Shown one piece after another: positions 56,450 through 64,000 of a stretch of 64,000 nucleotides of DNA. The translations under genes were made by a program, and so were the position numbers. Below the pieces are notes generated by a model that saw only the letters and a list, made by a program, of their open reading frames with translations, did no database searches and was not told the DNA's origin. This DNA comes from Cutibacterium modestum (GTDB taxonomy: Bacteria; Actinomycetota; Actinomycetes; Propionibacteriales; Propionibacteriaceae). The first letter of the stretch is position 1. Every line of letters begins with the position of its first letter. The stretch lies in contig NZ_BJEN01000001.1 of NCBI RefSeq assembly GCF_008326345.1, forward strand, positions 844,019-908,018, in the 5' to 3' direction.

Positions 56450-58065
56450 AACAGGGCTCCTTTCTGGGTTTCCTGGGTGTTTTCACGGGCCAGCTCTTCC
56501 TCGCGGGTGAGCTCATGGTTGATCGCCGAGCGATGCGGCCATGGGACAAGTGAGAGCGCTACTGCCACCACGATGACGAGGACGGACGTTCCCCAGCCAA
56601 AAATCCTGACGAAGTTTTTAGGCATCCCGCCATATCCCTTACTTGCGACAGTGATGATCTCGGTGATCCACAGGCCCAGCAAGACCAGCGGAGCGGCGAC
56701 GCTGACCAGAGCCATCCATACCTTGTTGACCTTGAACGAGGAGTACTCGTTAAGGTCATCGCGCAGCACCGGCAGCTTCCGCAACACCCAAGAAATGACC
56801 AGGCAAGTGAGCAGAGCAACTCCGACGATGCCGATGTTGTTGATAAAGTGGTCGGTGACGTCGAGCAAGTTAAGGCCAGTCGTCGTCGGAAACAACATGA
56901 TCGACGCAACGGCCGTCACACCGCCGATAATCCACGTAGCCGCCTTGCGCGGCATACCCGTCTTTTCTCGGAAAGCGGCGACGACGACCTCAAGCAAGCT
57001 GATCATTGAGGTGATGCCAGCAAAGACCAGGGAAACAAAGAACAGCACCCCCAGAATCGGTCCGACAGCACCGGCCCGGCTGATGATCTGCGGAAAAGCG
57101 ATGAAGGCCAAGCCGATTCCCGAACTAGCGACCTCACTGACCGGCTTCCCCGATGCGGTCGCCATGAATCCCAGAGCAGCGAAGACACCGAGGCCCGCAA
57201 GGATTTCAAAAGACGAGTTCGCGAATCCGACGACCAGGCCAGATCCCGTTAAGTCAGACTTTGGTTTGAGGTAGGAGGCATAGGTCACCATGATTCCGAA
57301 TCCCACTGAAAGTGAGAAGAAAATCTGACCGTACGCAGCCATCCACACCTGATAGTTGCCCAGTGCATCCCACGACGGGGTAAATAACGCATTGAGTCCC
57401 GTCGAGGCGCCATTGAGGGTAAGAGCGATGATGACTAGAGCAATAAACATCACCGCGAGTAGTGGCATGAAGATCCGCGATGCCCTCGTGATGCCCTTTT
57501 CAATGCCGGTAGCCATGATCGCAAGGACGAAGACCCACAGCAGCAACAACGGCCAGAACACTCCCGACACGAAGTGGAACTCAACGTCAACGTTGCTCGC
57601 CACGTGGAGGAAATTGCCAGTGAGGAACCCCTCTGGGTCGTTTCCCCAGGCCTTCGTCACAGAGAATCCGACATAGCGAATGGCCCAAGCAATGATGACC
57701 GCATAATAAATGACGATCACCCAACAGATGAGGGTCTGCCACCAGCCGATAGCCTCGGTGCGCTTATTGAGACGGCGTAACGCCATTGGCGGCGAGCCTC
57801 GAAACTTATGTCCGACGGCGTAGTCGAGGAAGAGCAACGGGATACCAGCGGTGAGCAGCGCCACCAGATAGGGAACGATGAAGGCTCCGCCACCATTGGT
57901 ATAGGCGACGTAGGGGAATCTCCAAATATTTCCCAAGCCGACCGCAGAACCAATTGCAGTGATGAGGAAGGCGCCTCGGCCGGTGAAACTTTCACGTCGC
58001 TGGGACTTTCCAGTGGTGTCTCCTCCACCTGCAACGGTCGCGCCGGACTGCGCGAGGTCAGACAT
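56446..58065 (-). CDS. Sodium-dependent amino acid transporter, NSS family (MetP-like)
   Basis: This 539-residue protein has 11-12 membrane segments. The NSS signature is clear: GRGAFLITAIGSAVGLGNIW followed by RFPYVAYTNGGGAF near residues 25-60, with the unwound TM1 sodium site. With the MetS peptide following in a 4-bp overlap, it is best assigned as a methionine/alanine symporter. I chose the ATG at 58065 (AGGAAAGGA upstream). It is divergent from msrA, and both deal with methionine. Confidence 0.9.
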   Translation of the reverse strand: MSDLAQSGATVAGGGDTTGKSQRRESFTGRGAFLITAIGSAVGLGNIWRFPYVAYTNGGGAFIVPYLVALLTAGIPLLFLDYAVGHKFRGSPPMALRRLNKRTEAIGWWQTLICWVIVIYYAVIIAWAIRYVGFSVTKAWGNDPEGFLTGNFLHVASNVDVEFHFVSGVFWPLLLLWVFVLAIMATGIEKGITRASRIFMPLLAVMFIALVIIALTLNGASTGLNALFTPSWDALGNYQVWMAAYGQIFFSLSVGFGIMVTYASYLKPKSDLTGSGLVVGFANSSFEILAGLGVFAALGFMATASGKPVSEVASSGIGLAFIAFPQIISRAGAVGPILGVLFFVSLVFAGITSMISLLEVVVAAFREKTGMPRKAATWIIGGVTAVASIMLFPTTTGLNLLDVTDHFINNIGIVGVALLTCLVISWVLRKLPVLRDDLNEYSSFKVNKVWMALVSVAAPLVLLGLWITEIITVASKGYGGMPKNFVRIFGWGTSVLVIVVAVALSLVPWPHRSAINHELTREEELARENTQETQKGALL

Positions 58066-58219
58066 GTGGGTCCTTTCCTGCGGTGAACTTCGGAGACACA
58101 GTCTCACATCCTGAAGCGAGATGCTCGGATCATGGACCACCCATTGAGACGGGCCGGAATGGATCGCTGACGCGATTCGTTGAATTCCATGACGATAACG
58201 ACGTAGCAGGAGAAAGTGC

Positions 58220-58858
58220 ATGAATAAAAACGAGATGGTCTCACCAGAAAGCGCACTACCTGGGGGCCGCGCCCCGGTGCTAGAGATGCCGTTCTTTCAC
58301 CGGGTAACCGGAGATCGACTCGATCGCTCCTTCCCAGGCTCCGAGACGATCTATCTCGCCATGGGATGTTTTTGGGGAGCCGAGAAGCTCTTCTGGAGTA
58401 CCGACGGGGTACTCCAGACCGCCGTCGGGTACATGGGCGGGCTCACCCCTAATCCCACCTACCGCGAGGTGTGCACCGGACGCACCGGCCACGCCGAGAC
58501 CGTCCGGGTCACCTGCAACCCCAATCAAATCTCAACTGAAACTATCCTCACCGTCTTCCTGGAAAATCACGACCCGATTCAGGGAATGCGCCAAGGCAAC
58601 GATGTCGGCACCCAATATCGCTCGGCCATCTGGTGCACTACGACCGAGCAGTTCATGATTGCCACCACCCTCAGAGGCTCCTTCCAGACCAACCTGCTCA
58701 GCGCAGGCTACGGGGGTATCACGACTGCGATCTCGATGGCCGACAGTACCGAGTTCTACCTGGCTGAGGCCGAGCATCAGCAGTACCTGGCCGCCAGTCC
58801 GATGGGCTACGCATGCGACCATCGGACTGGAGTCTCATGCGCACCAAATGACGTATGA
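58220..58858 (+). CDS. msrA: Peptide-methionine (S)-S-oxide reductase
   Basis: This 212-residue enzyme repairs oxidised methionine. The catalytic Cys50 lies in MGCFWGAEKLFW, and TGRTGHAETVRV and GNDVGTQYRSA are conserved family segments. Two C-terminal cysteines (CDHRTGVSC) can act as resolving and recycling residues. It is transcribed away from the MetPS genes across a 154-bp shared promoter region. Confidence 0.95.
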   Translation: MNKNEMVSPESALPGGRAPVLEMPFFHRVTGDRLDRSFPGSETIYLAMGCFWGAEKLFWSTDGVLQTAVGYMGGLTPNPTYREVCTGRTGHAETVRVTCNPNQISTETILTVFLENHDPIQGMRQGNDVGTQYRSAIWCTTTEQFMIATTLRGSFQTNLLSAGYGGITTAISMADSTEFYLAEAEHQQYLAASPMGYACDHRTGVSCAPNDV

Positions 58859-58918
58859 CTCGGTCCCACATTGTAGTTTTCGCCACATGTCCGGGCGTCA
58901 CTCACGTACGCCTCGGGC

Positions 58919-59327
58919 ATGACGCGCGCAAGTGAGGCTACAAGCACCGTGCCGAGAACTCGTGTGGCCTTGATGACACTCCTTACGCTTGCACTCGTGG
59001 CTCTGGCAGCCACTTTCCCAACGGAAGCAAGCGCAGCTGGGCCCTGCAAGGTCACTGGGATACACCATCCATGCACAACTGCAGATGTCGACCCGCGATA
59101 TCAGCAAGAGCGAAGTCGAAGTTTCGGTGAGGGTCAACTACTCACGAGGTGAATACCAGCGCACCAAAAAGACTGGACTCTACCAAGGAAGCCCCCTTGA
59201 CTCTCCAAAACGACCTGCTGTGGTCATGAACTCTCAGAGTGTAGTCGTTACTGCTTGGTGGCCAACTGGGCGGGGACGCGGAGGGGGCGGCTCTTGGAGC
59301 GTCCCTGTGGCTCCTGAACTACTATGA
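58919..59327 (+). pseudogene. Hypothetical secreted protein, apparently frameshifted
   Basis: The ATG at 58919 encodes a good signal peptide (VALMTLLTLALVALAATFPT, cleavage near ASA-A). The same frame stops at 59152. A more coding-like frame one base over runs through ISKSEVEVSVRVNYSRGEYQ to a stop at 59327, which overlaps the next gene's start (ATGA). Joining the two frames near 59040 gives a secreted protein of about 135 residues. I do not recognise the family; the shift may be genuine or a sequencing error. Confidence 0.45.
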
Positions 59328-59578
59328 CCCGATACCAACTGGCAGCCCAAATCGATGATGACTGTAGCTGCAACGCCGCGATGGTGACCTTCGAAGATTC
59401 TGTGGTGGCTGGCCCAACCACCGATTGCCCTATCTACGGAACAACGGGTGAGGTCGAGGCTGTAGTCACCTTCGATGCGGCTGGCATGCTCTTAGGAATC
59501 GAGCTTCTCAATGCATCTGTGCAACTGCCTGTCCAACGAACGACTACAGATCAGCCGACGCTACCAATGTCCTCGTAG
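59324..59578 (+). CDS. DUF2283-like small protein
   Basis: This 84-residue protein ends with VEAVVTFDAAGMLLGIELLN followed by ASVQLP, the core pattern of DUF2283 (beta strands then D-x-x-G-x-L-x-GIE-x-L-x-A). The N-terminal half is cysteine-containing (DDDCSCNAAM) and less typical. It starts in an ATGA overlap with the upstream secreted-protein frame. Function unknown. Confidence 0.55.
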   Translation: MTRYQLAAQIDDDCSCNAAMVTFEDSVVAGPTTDCPIYGTTGEVEAVVTFDAAGMLLGIELLNASVQLPVQRTTTDQPTLPMSS

Positions 59579-59697
59579 ACCATGGCTATTTTCGTAACTG
59601 CCGGGGAACCCCTTCGGCTGCTGCCCAGTCCACGCAACCGGGGTGTGCCTCGCGCGAGCATGATGGACATGACCACCCACTGAGGAGAATTGAACAC

Positions 59698-60561
59698 ATG
59701 AAGTACCGCAAGATCGGACCCTTCCGCAGCTCTGCCATCGCCTATGGCTCGATGCCGTTGTCAATCGAGGGGCACCCGGGCCGCGAGACCGCGATCAAGG
59801 TCCTCCATGATGTCCTGGACGCTGGATGCACCCACATCGACACTGCCTGGGCCTACTACACCTCGGGCGGCGCGGAACAATACGGCGAAAAGCTCGTCGC
59901 AGACGCCCTGGAATCCTGGGATGGGGACCGCTCAACACTCTCGGTGGCGACCAAAGTTGGTCACTTTCGGTGCTTTAACGATCACGGGGAAGCGGTTTGG
60001 GACGTAGATGGATCACCGAAGCGTTTACGTCGCGACGCCAAGCTTTCAGCCGAGGCGCTGCGCACTGATCAGATTGACCTGCTATACCTGCACCGTCCTG
60101 ACCCGAAGGTCGAATACGAGGAGATGGTGGAAACTCTGGCGGGCATCCTCGACGACGGCTTGGCACGTACCGCCGGCATCTCAAATGCCAGTCCCGACCA
60201 GATTCGACTGGCCCACAACATCCTCGGCGACCGGCTCGTAGCAGTACAAAACCAATTTTCCCCGGGCTTTCTGTCGTCGCGTCCGGAGTTGGAGCTATGC
60301 GGCGAACTCGGCCTAGCCTTCGTTGCGTGGAGCCCGCTGGGCGGGTACCGGCGTCCCCTCGACGAAGACGCCTTCGCAGCTTTCCAGCGCATCGCCGACG
60401 CTCGCGGCATTAGCAGAGCACAGATCATCCTCGCCTGGGAGCTAAGCCAGGGTCCGCACGTCATCCCGATTCCCGGATCCCACCGTTCCCCGACGATTCT
60501 CGACTCCCTCAAGGCCGTCGACGTCGCGCTGAATGATGAGGAACTTACCCAGTTGCCGTGA
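59698..60561 (+). CDS. Aldo/keto reductase family oxidoreductase
   Basis: This 287-residue TIM-barrel enzyme has Asp/Tyr in IDTAWAYYTSGGAEQY, Lys in SVATKVGHF and His in LLYLHRPDPKVEY, the AKR tetrad. The cofactor-binding end VIPIPGSHRSPTILDSLKAV is typical. GAGGAGAATT precedes the ATG. It is distinct from the AKR at 27.5 kb, with a substrate not readable from sequence. Confidence 0.9.
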   Translation: MKYRKIGPFRSSAIAYGSMPLSIEGHPGRETAIKVLHDVLDAGCTHIDTAWAYYTSGGAEQYGEKLVADALESWDGDRSTLSVATKVGHFRCFNDHGEAVWDVDGSPKRLRRDAKLSAEALRTDQIDLLYLHRPDPKVEYEEMVETLAGILDDGLARTAGISNASPDQIRLAHNILGDRLVAVQNQFSPGFLSSRPELELCGELGLAFVAWSPLGGYRRPLDEDAFAAFQRIADARGISRAQIILAWELSQGPHVIPIPGSHRSPTILDSLKAVDVALNDEELTQLP

Positions 60562-60588
60562 TAGTCCGTCACACGAACCCGGCACCCC

Positions 60589-62577
60589 TCAGGCTTCGAC
60601 GCGCTCCTTTGCCTCGCGTTCGGTCCACTGGTACAGGGACGCGATAGCAGCGACGAAGATGACCACGCCGACGATCCCAGCACCGCTATCCCACGACTCC
60701 GGTGCGATCGCGATGGCCTCCTCAGATCCCGCGGCCGCGATCATGGCGGCATAGATAACACCGAAGATCGACTCACCGACAATAAGGCCCGTAGCCAGCA
60801 AGATGCCGGTGCGCTTTTTACCTTCGACGTCACCGCTAGTACGAGCCGCCCACTTATCGAACAGCCAGCCAAGCGCGGCACCAATCGGAATGGTGAGGGA
60901 CAGAGTCATCGGCAGGTACATGCCCATGCCGACGGCCAGCGGCGGAAGGGAGAACTTCTTGGTGGTGTGAGTGAGGACCTCGTCAATTATGATGACGCCG
61001 ATACCCACGAGAGCGCCAATCCCCATGAGCTCCCAGTTGAGAGACCCACCGAAGACGCCAGTGGCCAGCGAAGAAATAAGGGTAGCCTGTGGAGCCTGCA
61101 GGGCATCGGGGCCAGCGCCAGGGGCACCCTGGAAGCCAAATGCGGTCTGCATGAGCTGCATGACGGGCGGGATGGTGGCCGAACCAAAGACGACGCCAAT
61201 GACGAGCGCAATCTGCTGTTTCCACGGTGTCGAACCAACCAACTGACCAGTCTTAAGGTCTTGCAGGTTGTCGTTCGAGATCGTCGCGATACCAAAGACG
61301 ATGGATGCGGTAAACAGGGTGTAAGCCACCATCTTCGCTGTCTCGTCACCACCCACAGCACCATAAGTGAGCTTGATGAGCAGAGCAGCCACCAAGACGA
61401 CCAGGATGCCGACGCCGGAGATCGGGCTGTTGGATGCGCCGATAAGACCAGCCATGTAGCCACACACGGAAGCAACGGCCAGGCCGACGAGCAAGATGAA
61501 CACCACGCTGACAATGATGACGCCGGTCATGGCCCGAGAGACGACCATGTCACGGGCAAATCCCCACAGCATGAAGCCAATCGGAACCATGGAGACCAGC
61601 ACGACGGTCAGGACGACAGAAACCGGAAGGTCACGCTCGGTTAGCGGGACTTCGCCACCCTCGTGGCGGGTCTTGGAGGAACGTATGGAATCGCTGATGC
61701 CCTTGGTAATGGGGCCGATGACCTTAATAAGAGTCCAGATGGCCGCCATACCAATGGTGCCAGCACCGACGAAACGAACATCACTCGTGAAAACGTCCTG
61801 AATCACTGTGAGGTCGCTGCCAACCTTGCCGGATACCCGCCACGGCAGAATCGCACCGTAAGAAATGATGAGGCCGACAAGGATTGCCGCGGCAACGGCA
61901 ACGCCAACCAAGTGTCCGACACCAATGAGAGCCATCGACATGCTGACGCCAACTATCGAGCCGCTGCTATCGCCAACCTTAAAAGGTTTAGTTAGGGCCG
62001 ACTTCACAACCTTAACGTCCGACAACAGGGCATACCCTGCCGAAACCAGAGAACCAACGATAATGACTCGCAGACCCACCTTATTGGCTTCGGCTGCGCC
62101 AGCAGAATCGCCGACTTTGAGCACCTCGGCTCCGGCCACACCTTCGGGGTAAGGAAGATCTGACCCAGTCACGAGGGCCCGACGCAGCGGAATGGAGTAC
62201 ATGACACCGAGGATGCCGCCGACCAGACAGATGGCAAGGGTGGTCCAGTACGAGAATCCTGTCCACCATCCGACCATGATCAGGCCGGGCAGGACGAAAA
62301 TAATCGCGGATAGGGTACCGGCAGCCGACGCGATTGTCTGGACGATATTGTTCTCTTCGACCGAGTGTCCCTTGAAGTGGCGTAGCACGGCCATCGAGAT
62401 GACGGCAGCCGGAATAGATGTGGCGAAGGTCAGACCGACCTTGAGTCCGAGGTAGACGTTCGCCGCGGTGAAAACCAACGTCATGAGGCCGCCGAGGATG
62501 ATGCCTCGCAGGGTCAATTCACGTACTGAGGTCCCCGGCTGGAGGGCCGGCGCTGACGAGCTCGATGGGTCAGACAT
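60589..62577 (-). CDS. OPT-family oligopeptide transporter
   Basis: This 662-residue protein has about 14-16 membrane segments. The N-terminal REL-TLRGIILGGLMTLVFTA, NVYLGLKVGLTFATSIPAAV and YPEGVAGAEVL match bacterial OPT transporters. It imports small peptides or metal-chelates with protons. It fits a peptide-scavenging lifestyle and is convergent with the AKR gene. Confidence 0.92.
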   Translation of the reverse strand: MSDPSSSSAPALQPGTSVRELTLRGIILGGLMTLVFTAANVYLGLKVGLTFATSIPAAVISMAVLRHFKGHSVEENNIVQTIASAAGTLSAIIFVLPGLIMVGWWTGFSYWTTLAICLVGGILGVMYSIPLRRALVTGSDLPYPEGVAGAEVLKVGDSAGAAEANKVGLRVIIVGSLVSAGYALLSDVKVVKSALTKPFKVGDSSGSIVGVSMSMALIGVGHLVGVAVAAAILVGLIISYGAILPWRVSGKVGSDLTVIQDVFTSDVRFVGAGTIGMAAIWTLIKVIGPITKGISDSIRSSKTRHEGGEVPLTERDLPVSVVLTVVLVSMVPIGFMLWGFARDMVVSRAMTGVIIVSVVFILLVGLAVASVCGYMAGLIGASNSPISGVGILVVLVAALLIKLTYGAVGGDETAKMVAYTLFTASIVFGIATISNDNLQDLKTGQLVGSTPWKQQIALVIGVVFGSATIPPVMQLMQTAFGFQGAPGAGPDALQAPQATLISSLATGVFGGSLNWELMGIGALVGIGVIIIDEVLTHTTKKFSLPPLAVGMGMYLPMTLSLTIPIGAALGWLFDKWAARTSGDVEGKKRTGILLATGLIVGESIFGVIYAAMIAAAGSEEAIAIAPESWDSGAGIVGVVIFVAAIASLYQWTEREAKERVEA

Positions 62578-62651
62578 ACTCCCCTTCTTCCATAAGATGG
62601 CCTGACCACTATGCCACCATCAGACTCCGAAAGTGTAGAAAGCACCGCCCT

Positions 62652-63161
62652 TTACGCCAACTGTCGTCTTCCTGACTTCGGGAACACCCAAATACTCAAC
62701 ATGACATAGATGTAAAGGCCCTCGACGCAAGCTGCGGTGAACCTAGCGAGCTCAAAATGAACACCCAGGGATTCCAGTAAGGAAGACAATCCGAGGGTCA
62801 GGCACACATAATTCGTCACCATCGTAACGACGTAGCGCCCACTCTGACGACCGAGGTTGCCGTGGGACTGAAAGTTCAGCCATCGATTCACAAAGAAGGA
62901 GTACATGGCCGCCAGCCCGTACCCCAGGGATACCGACACCGGATACGGCAGTCCTACTCCTAGGAAGAACACCGCCAATAGGCTCATATCAATAAGGAAG
63001 CCCAGCCCATTGATGATGCAGTAACCGATGAAGGTAACGGGAAGCCCCGACAAGAGAAACGGCAGGATGGAGTGAACTGTCAAGCACCCTCTCGCGAACA
63101 CACGTGGGGCAGAGCGCCGCGGGACCTTTTTAGCCCTGATACGTTTCACACTCGTCACCAC
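62652..63161 (-). CDS. GtrA-family membrane protein
   Basis: This 169-residue protein has four membrane segments. The segment FIGYCIINGLGFLIDMSLL and FFVNRWLNFQ are typical of GtrA/DPMS-like proteins that help flip or transfer lipid-linked sugars. An arginine-rich N-terminus of about 25 residues precedes the first segment; the true start may be further in. No glycosyltransferase partner is adjacent. Confidence 0.85.
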   Translation of the reverse strand: MVTSVKRIRAKKVPRRSAPRVFARGCLTVHSILPFLLSGLPVTFIGYCIINGLGFLIDMSLLAVFFLGVGLPYPVSVSLGYGLAAMYSFFVNRWLNFQSHGNLGRQSGRYVVTMVTNYVCLTLGLSSLLESLGVHFELARFTAACVEGLYIYVMLSIWVFPKSGRRQLA

Positions 63162-63218
63162 AAACCCATTTTGGCAGGTCCGTCAAGGACCGTCGCCACG
63201 GGCCGATAGCCTAAGCCC

Positions 63219-63710
63219 ATGGCGACGACGAGACCCGTAACCCCAACAGACCTACCTTTCATGGTCCATGTCCTGCGACATGCGGCAGGTGGGATATCTG
63301 GACCACTTAGCGTCGAGGAATGTCGAACAAATCCTGCTATCGCGCACTACATCGATGGCTGGACGCCAGACCAAATAGGGCTTATCTGTCTCGTTGGCGA
63401 CACCCCCATTGGTGCTGCATGGATTCGTAATTTACCTGTCACGGATCCAGGCTACGGGTTCGTAGCCCCCGGGATCCCGGAGTTGGTAATAGCCGTCTCT
63501 CCACGGTATCGCGGGCAGGGGAACGGCGGGTATCTTCTGGCAAGCCTCTTGGACGCCTGCCGGGTCCAAGGAATTAGATCTGTAAGTCTCAGTGTTGACG
63601 CTGGGAATGAAGTGGCTGTGGCTATGTACCGGCGGGCTGGTTTTATCCAGGTATCGGATGATCATGACCATCCAAGAATGCTGTGGGTTGACGGGGACTC
63701 GATGATCTAA
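63219..63710 (+). CDS. GNAT-family N-acetyltransferase
   Basis: This 163-residue protein has the acetyl-CoA motif A LVIAVSPRYRGQGNGGYLLA and the following helix, then SVDAGNEVAVAMYRRAGFIQ (motif B). It is a single-domain GNAT with unknown acceptor. Its ATG at 63219 is divergent from the GtrA gene. Confidence 0.9.
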   Translation: MATTRPVTPTDLPFMVHVLRHAAGGISGPLSVEECRTNPAIAHYIDGWTPDQIGLICLVGDTPIGAAWIRNLPVTDPGYGFVAPGIPELVIAVSPRYRGQGNGGYLLASLLDACRVQGIRSVSLSVDAGNEVAVAMYRRAGFIQVSDDHDHPRMLWVDGDSMI

Positions 63711-63885
63711 CCACTAAATTCCCTATTTCTAGCATGGCAAACAGTTACGGCTGGTAGAGCACAGCAGCATCGATACCCTGTTCCAGGGTAACCGTGTTCT
63801 AGTCAACGCATTACACTAATACCGACTAGGGTTATGGATACATAACGTCTACAACTGGGAGGTGCAGGGGCGTATATAAAGGAGT

Positions 63886-63925
63886 GGGGTGGGTGTGGAT
63901 ACCTACTCGTATCCACACCCACCCC
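63886..63925 (-). terminator. rRNA-operon terminator, 17-bp perfect hairpin
   Basis: GGGGTGGGTGTGGATAC (63886-63902) pairs perfectly with GTATCCACACCCACCCC (63909-63925) around a 6-base loop. It lies about 12 bp beyond the 5S 3' end on the minus strand and is followed there by ACTCCTTTATATA. It should end rRNA transcription. Confidence 0.85.
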
Positions 63926-63936
63926 GTATCACTTAT

Positions 63937-64000
63937 GTTCCGGCAGTGTCCTACTCTCCCACACGATCCCTCATGCAGTACCATCGGCGTTGGAAGGCTT
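63937..64000 (-). rRNA. rrf: 5S ribosomal RNA, 3' portion (cut by window edge)
   Basis: The complement reads ...CGATGGTACTGCATGAGG-like then GTGGGAGAGTAGGACACTGCC, the conserved 3' half of bacterial 5S rRNA (helices IV and I). The 5' part is beyond the window. The rRNA operon reads leftward. Exact 3' end is uncertain by a few bases. Confidence 0.92.

Noticed and set aside
63743..63815. tRNA-like stretch (GGCTGGTAGAGCA..., GTTCTAGTC) near the right edge
   Set aside because: The cloverleaf arms do not pair and no acceptor stem forms. The only clear structure is the small TACCCTG-TTC-CAGGGTA hairpin (63774-63790).
1..64000. CRISPR arrays, insertion sequences, phage integrases
   Set aside because: I saw no regularly spaced short repeats, no transposase or integrase motif and no IS-type terminal repeats. 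The 254-bp pair is the only long repeat noticed.

Overview
The window is high-GC actinobacterial DNA. The gene set points to a propionic-acid bacterium of the Propionibacteriaceae, most likely Cutibacterium acnes. The main reasons are the two-subunit B12-dependent methylmalonyl-CoA mutase with its MeaB chaperone (the Wood-Werkman propionate route), a bifunctional PutA, a MetPS-type methionine carrier, an actinobacterial DUF4307-GreA neighbourhood, and a complete arginine deiminase operon. The species name is inferred from memory of gene content, not from a search.

Layout. 1-7.2 kb: left-truncated putA, a nucleobase permease with a cysteine hydrolase, and a zinc/manganese ABC transporter. 7.2-11.1 kb: a decayed secreted LPXTG gene and a small-secreted-protein plus ABC exporter operon that resembles lactococcin-972-type bacteriocin loci. 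11.3-14.3 kb: a polar amino acid ABC transporter and an S4 RNA-binding protein. 14.4-21.7 kb: a secreted subtilase and meaB-mutB-mutA, with a clear cobalamin riboswitch in the mutA leader. 21.8-29.8 kb: mostly housekeeping metabolism (lipase-like hydrolase, UDP-sugar dehydrogenase, GH13 enzyme, amino acid permease, Tpx, aldo/keto reductase, ACT protein, PTH2 protein).

29.8-38.3 kb is the accessory region. The arginine deiminase operon arcD-arcA-arcB-arcC-argR (leftward) is bracketed by two identical 254-bp direct repeats taken from a HAD-phosphatase gene. Next to the distal repeat lie a decayed higBA toxin-antitoxin pair and about 0.9 kb without recognisable genes. 38.3-63.7 kb is conserved chromosomal backbone: YchF, M18 aminopeptidase, RmuC, IspH, exonuclease VII, PhoH, a hemolysin-III-like protein, an isoprenyl transferase, GreA, UDG, MetPS/MsrA and an OPT transporter. 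Several gene remnants are scattered through it. At the right edge is the 3' end of a leftward 5S rRNA gene with a strong terminator.

How the parts work together. Proline, arginine, methionine, amino acid and peptide uptake or catabolism dominate, as fits an anaerobe living on host-derived protein. Propionate formation through MutAB appears to be wired to cobalamin by the riboswitch. The arc operon carries its own ArgR-type regulator, with ARG-box-like sites upstream of arcD. Five loci (phytase-like LPXTG gene, higBA, AbiEi/DUF559 gene, phosphoesterase remnant, secreted gene at 58.9 kb) show frameshifts, internal stops or truncation that I could read directly.
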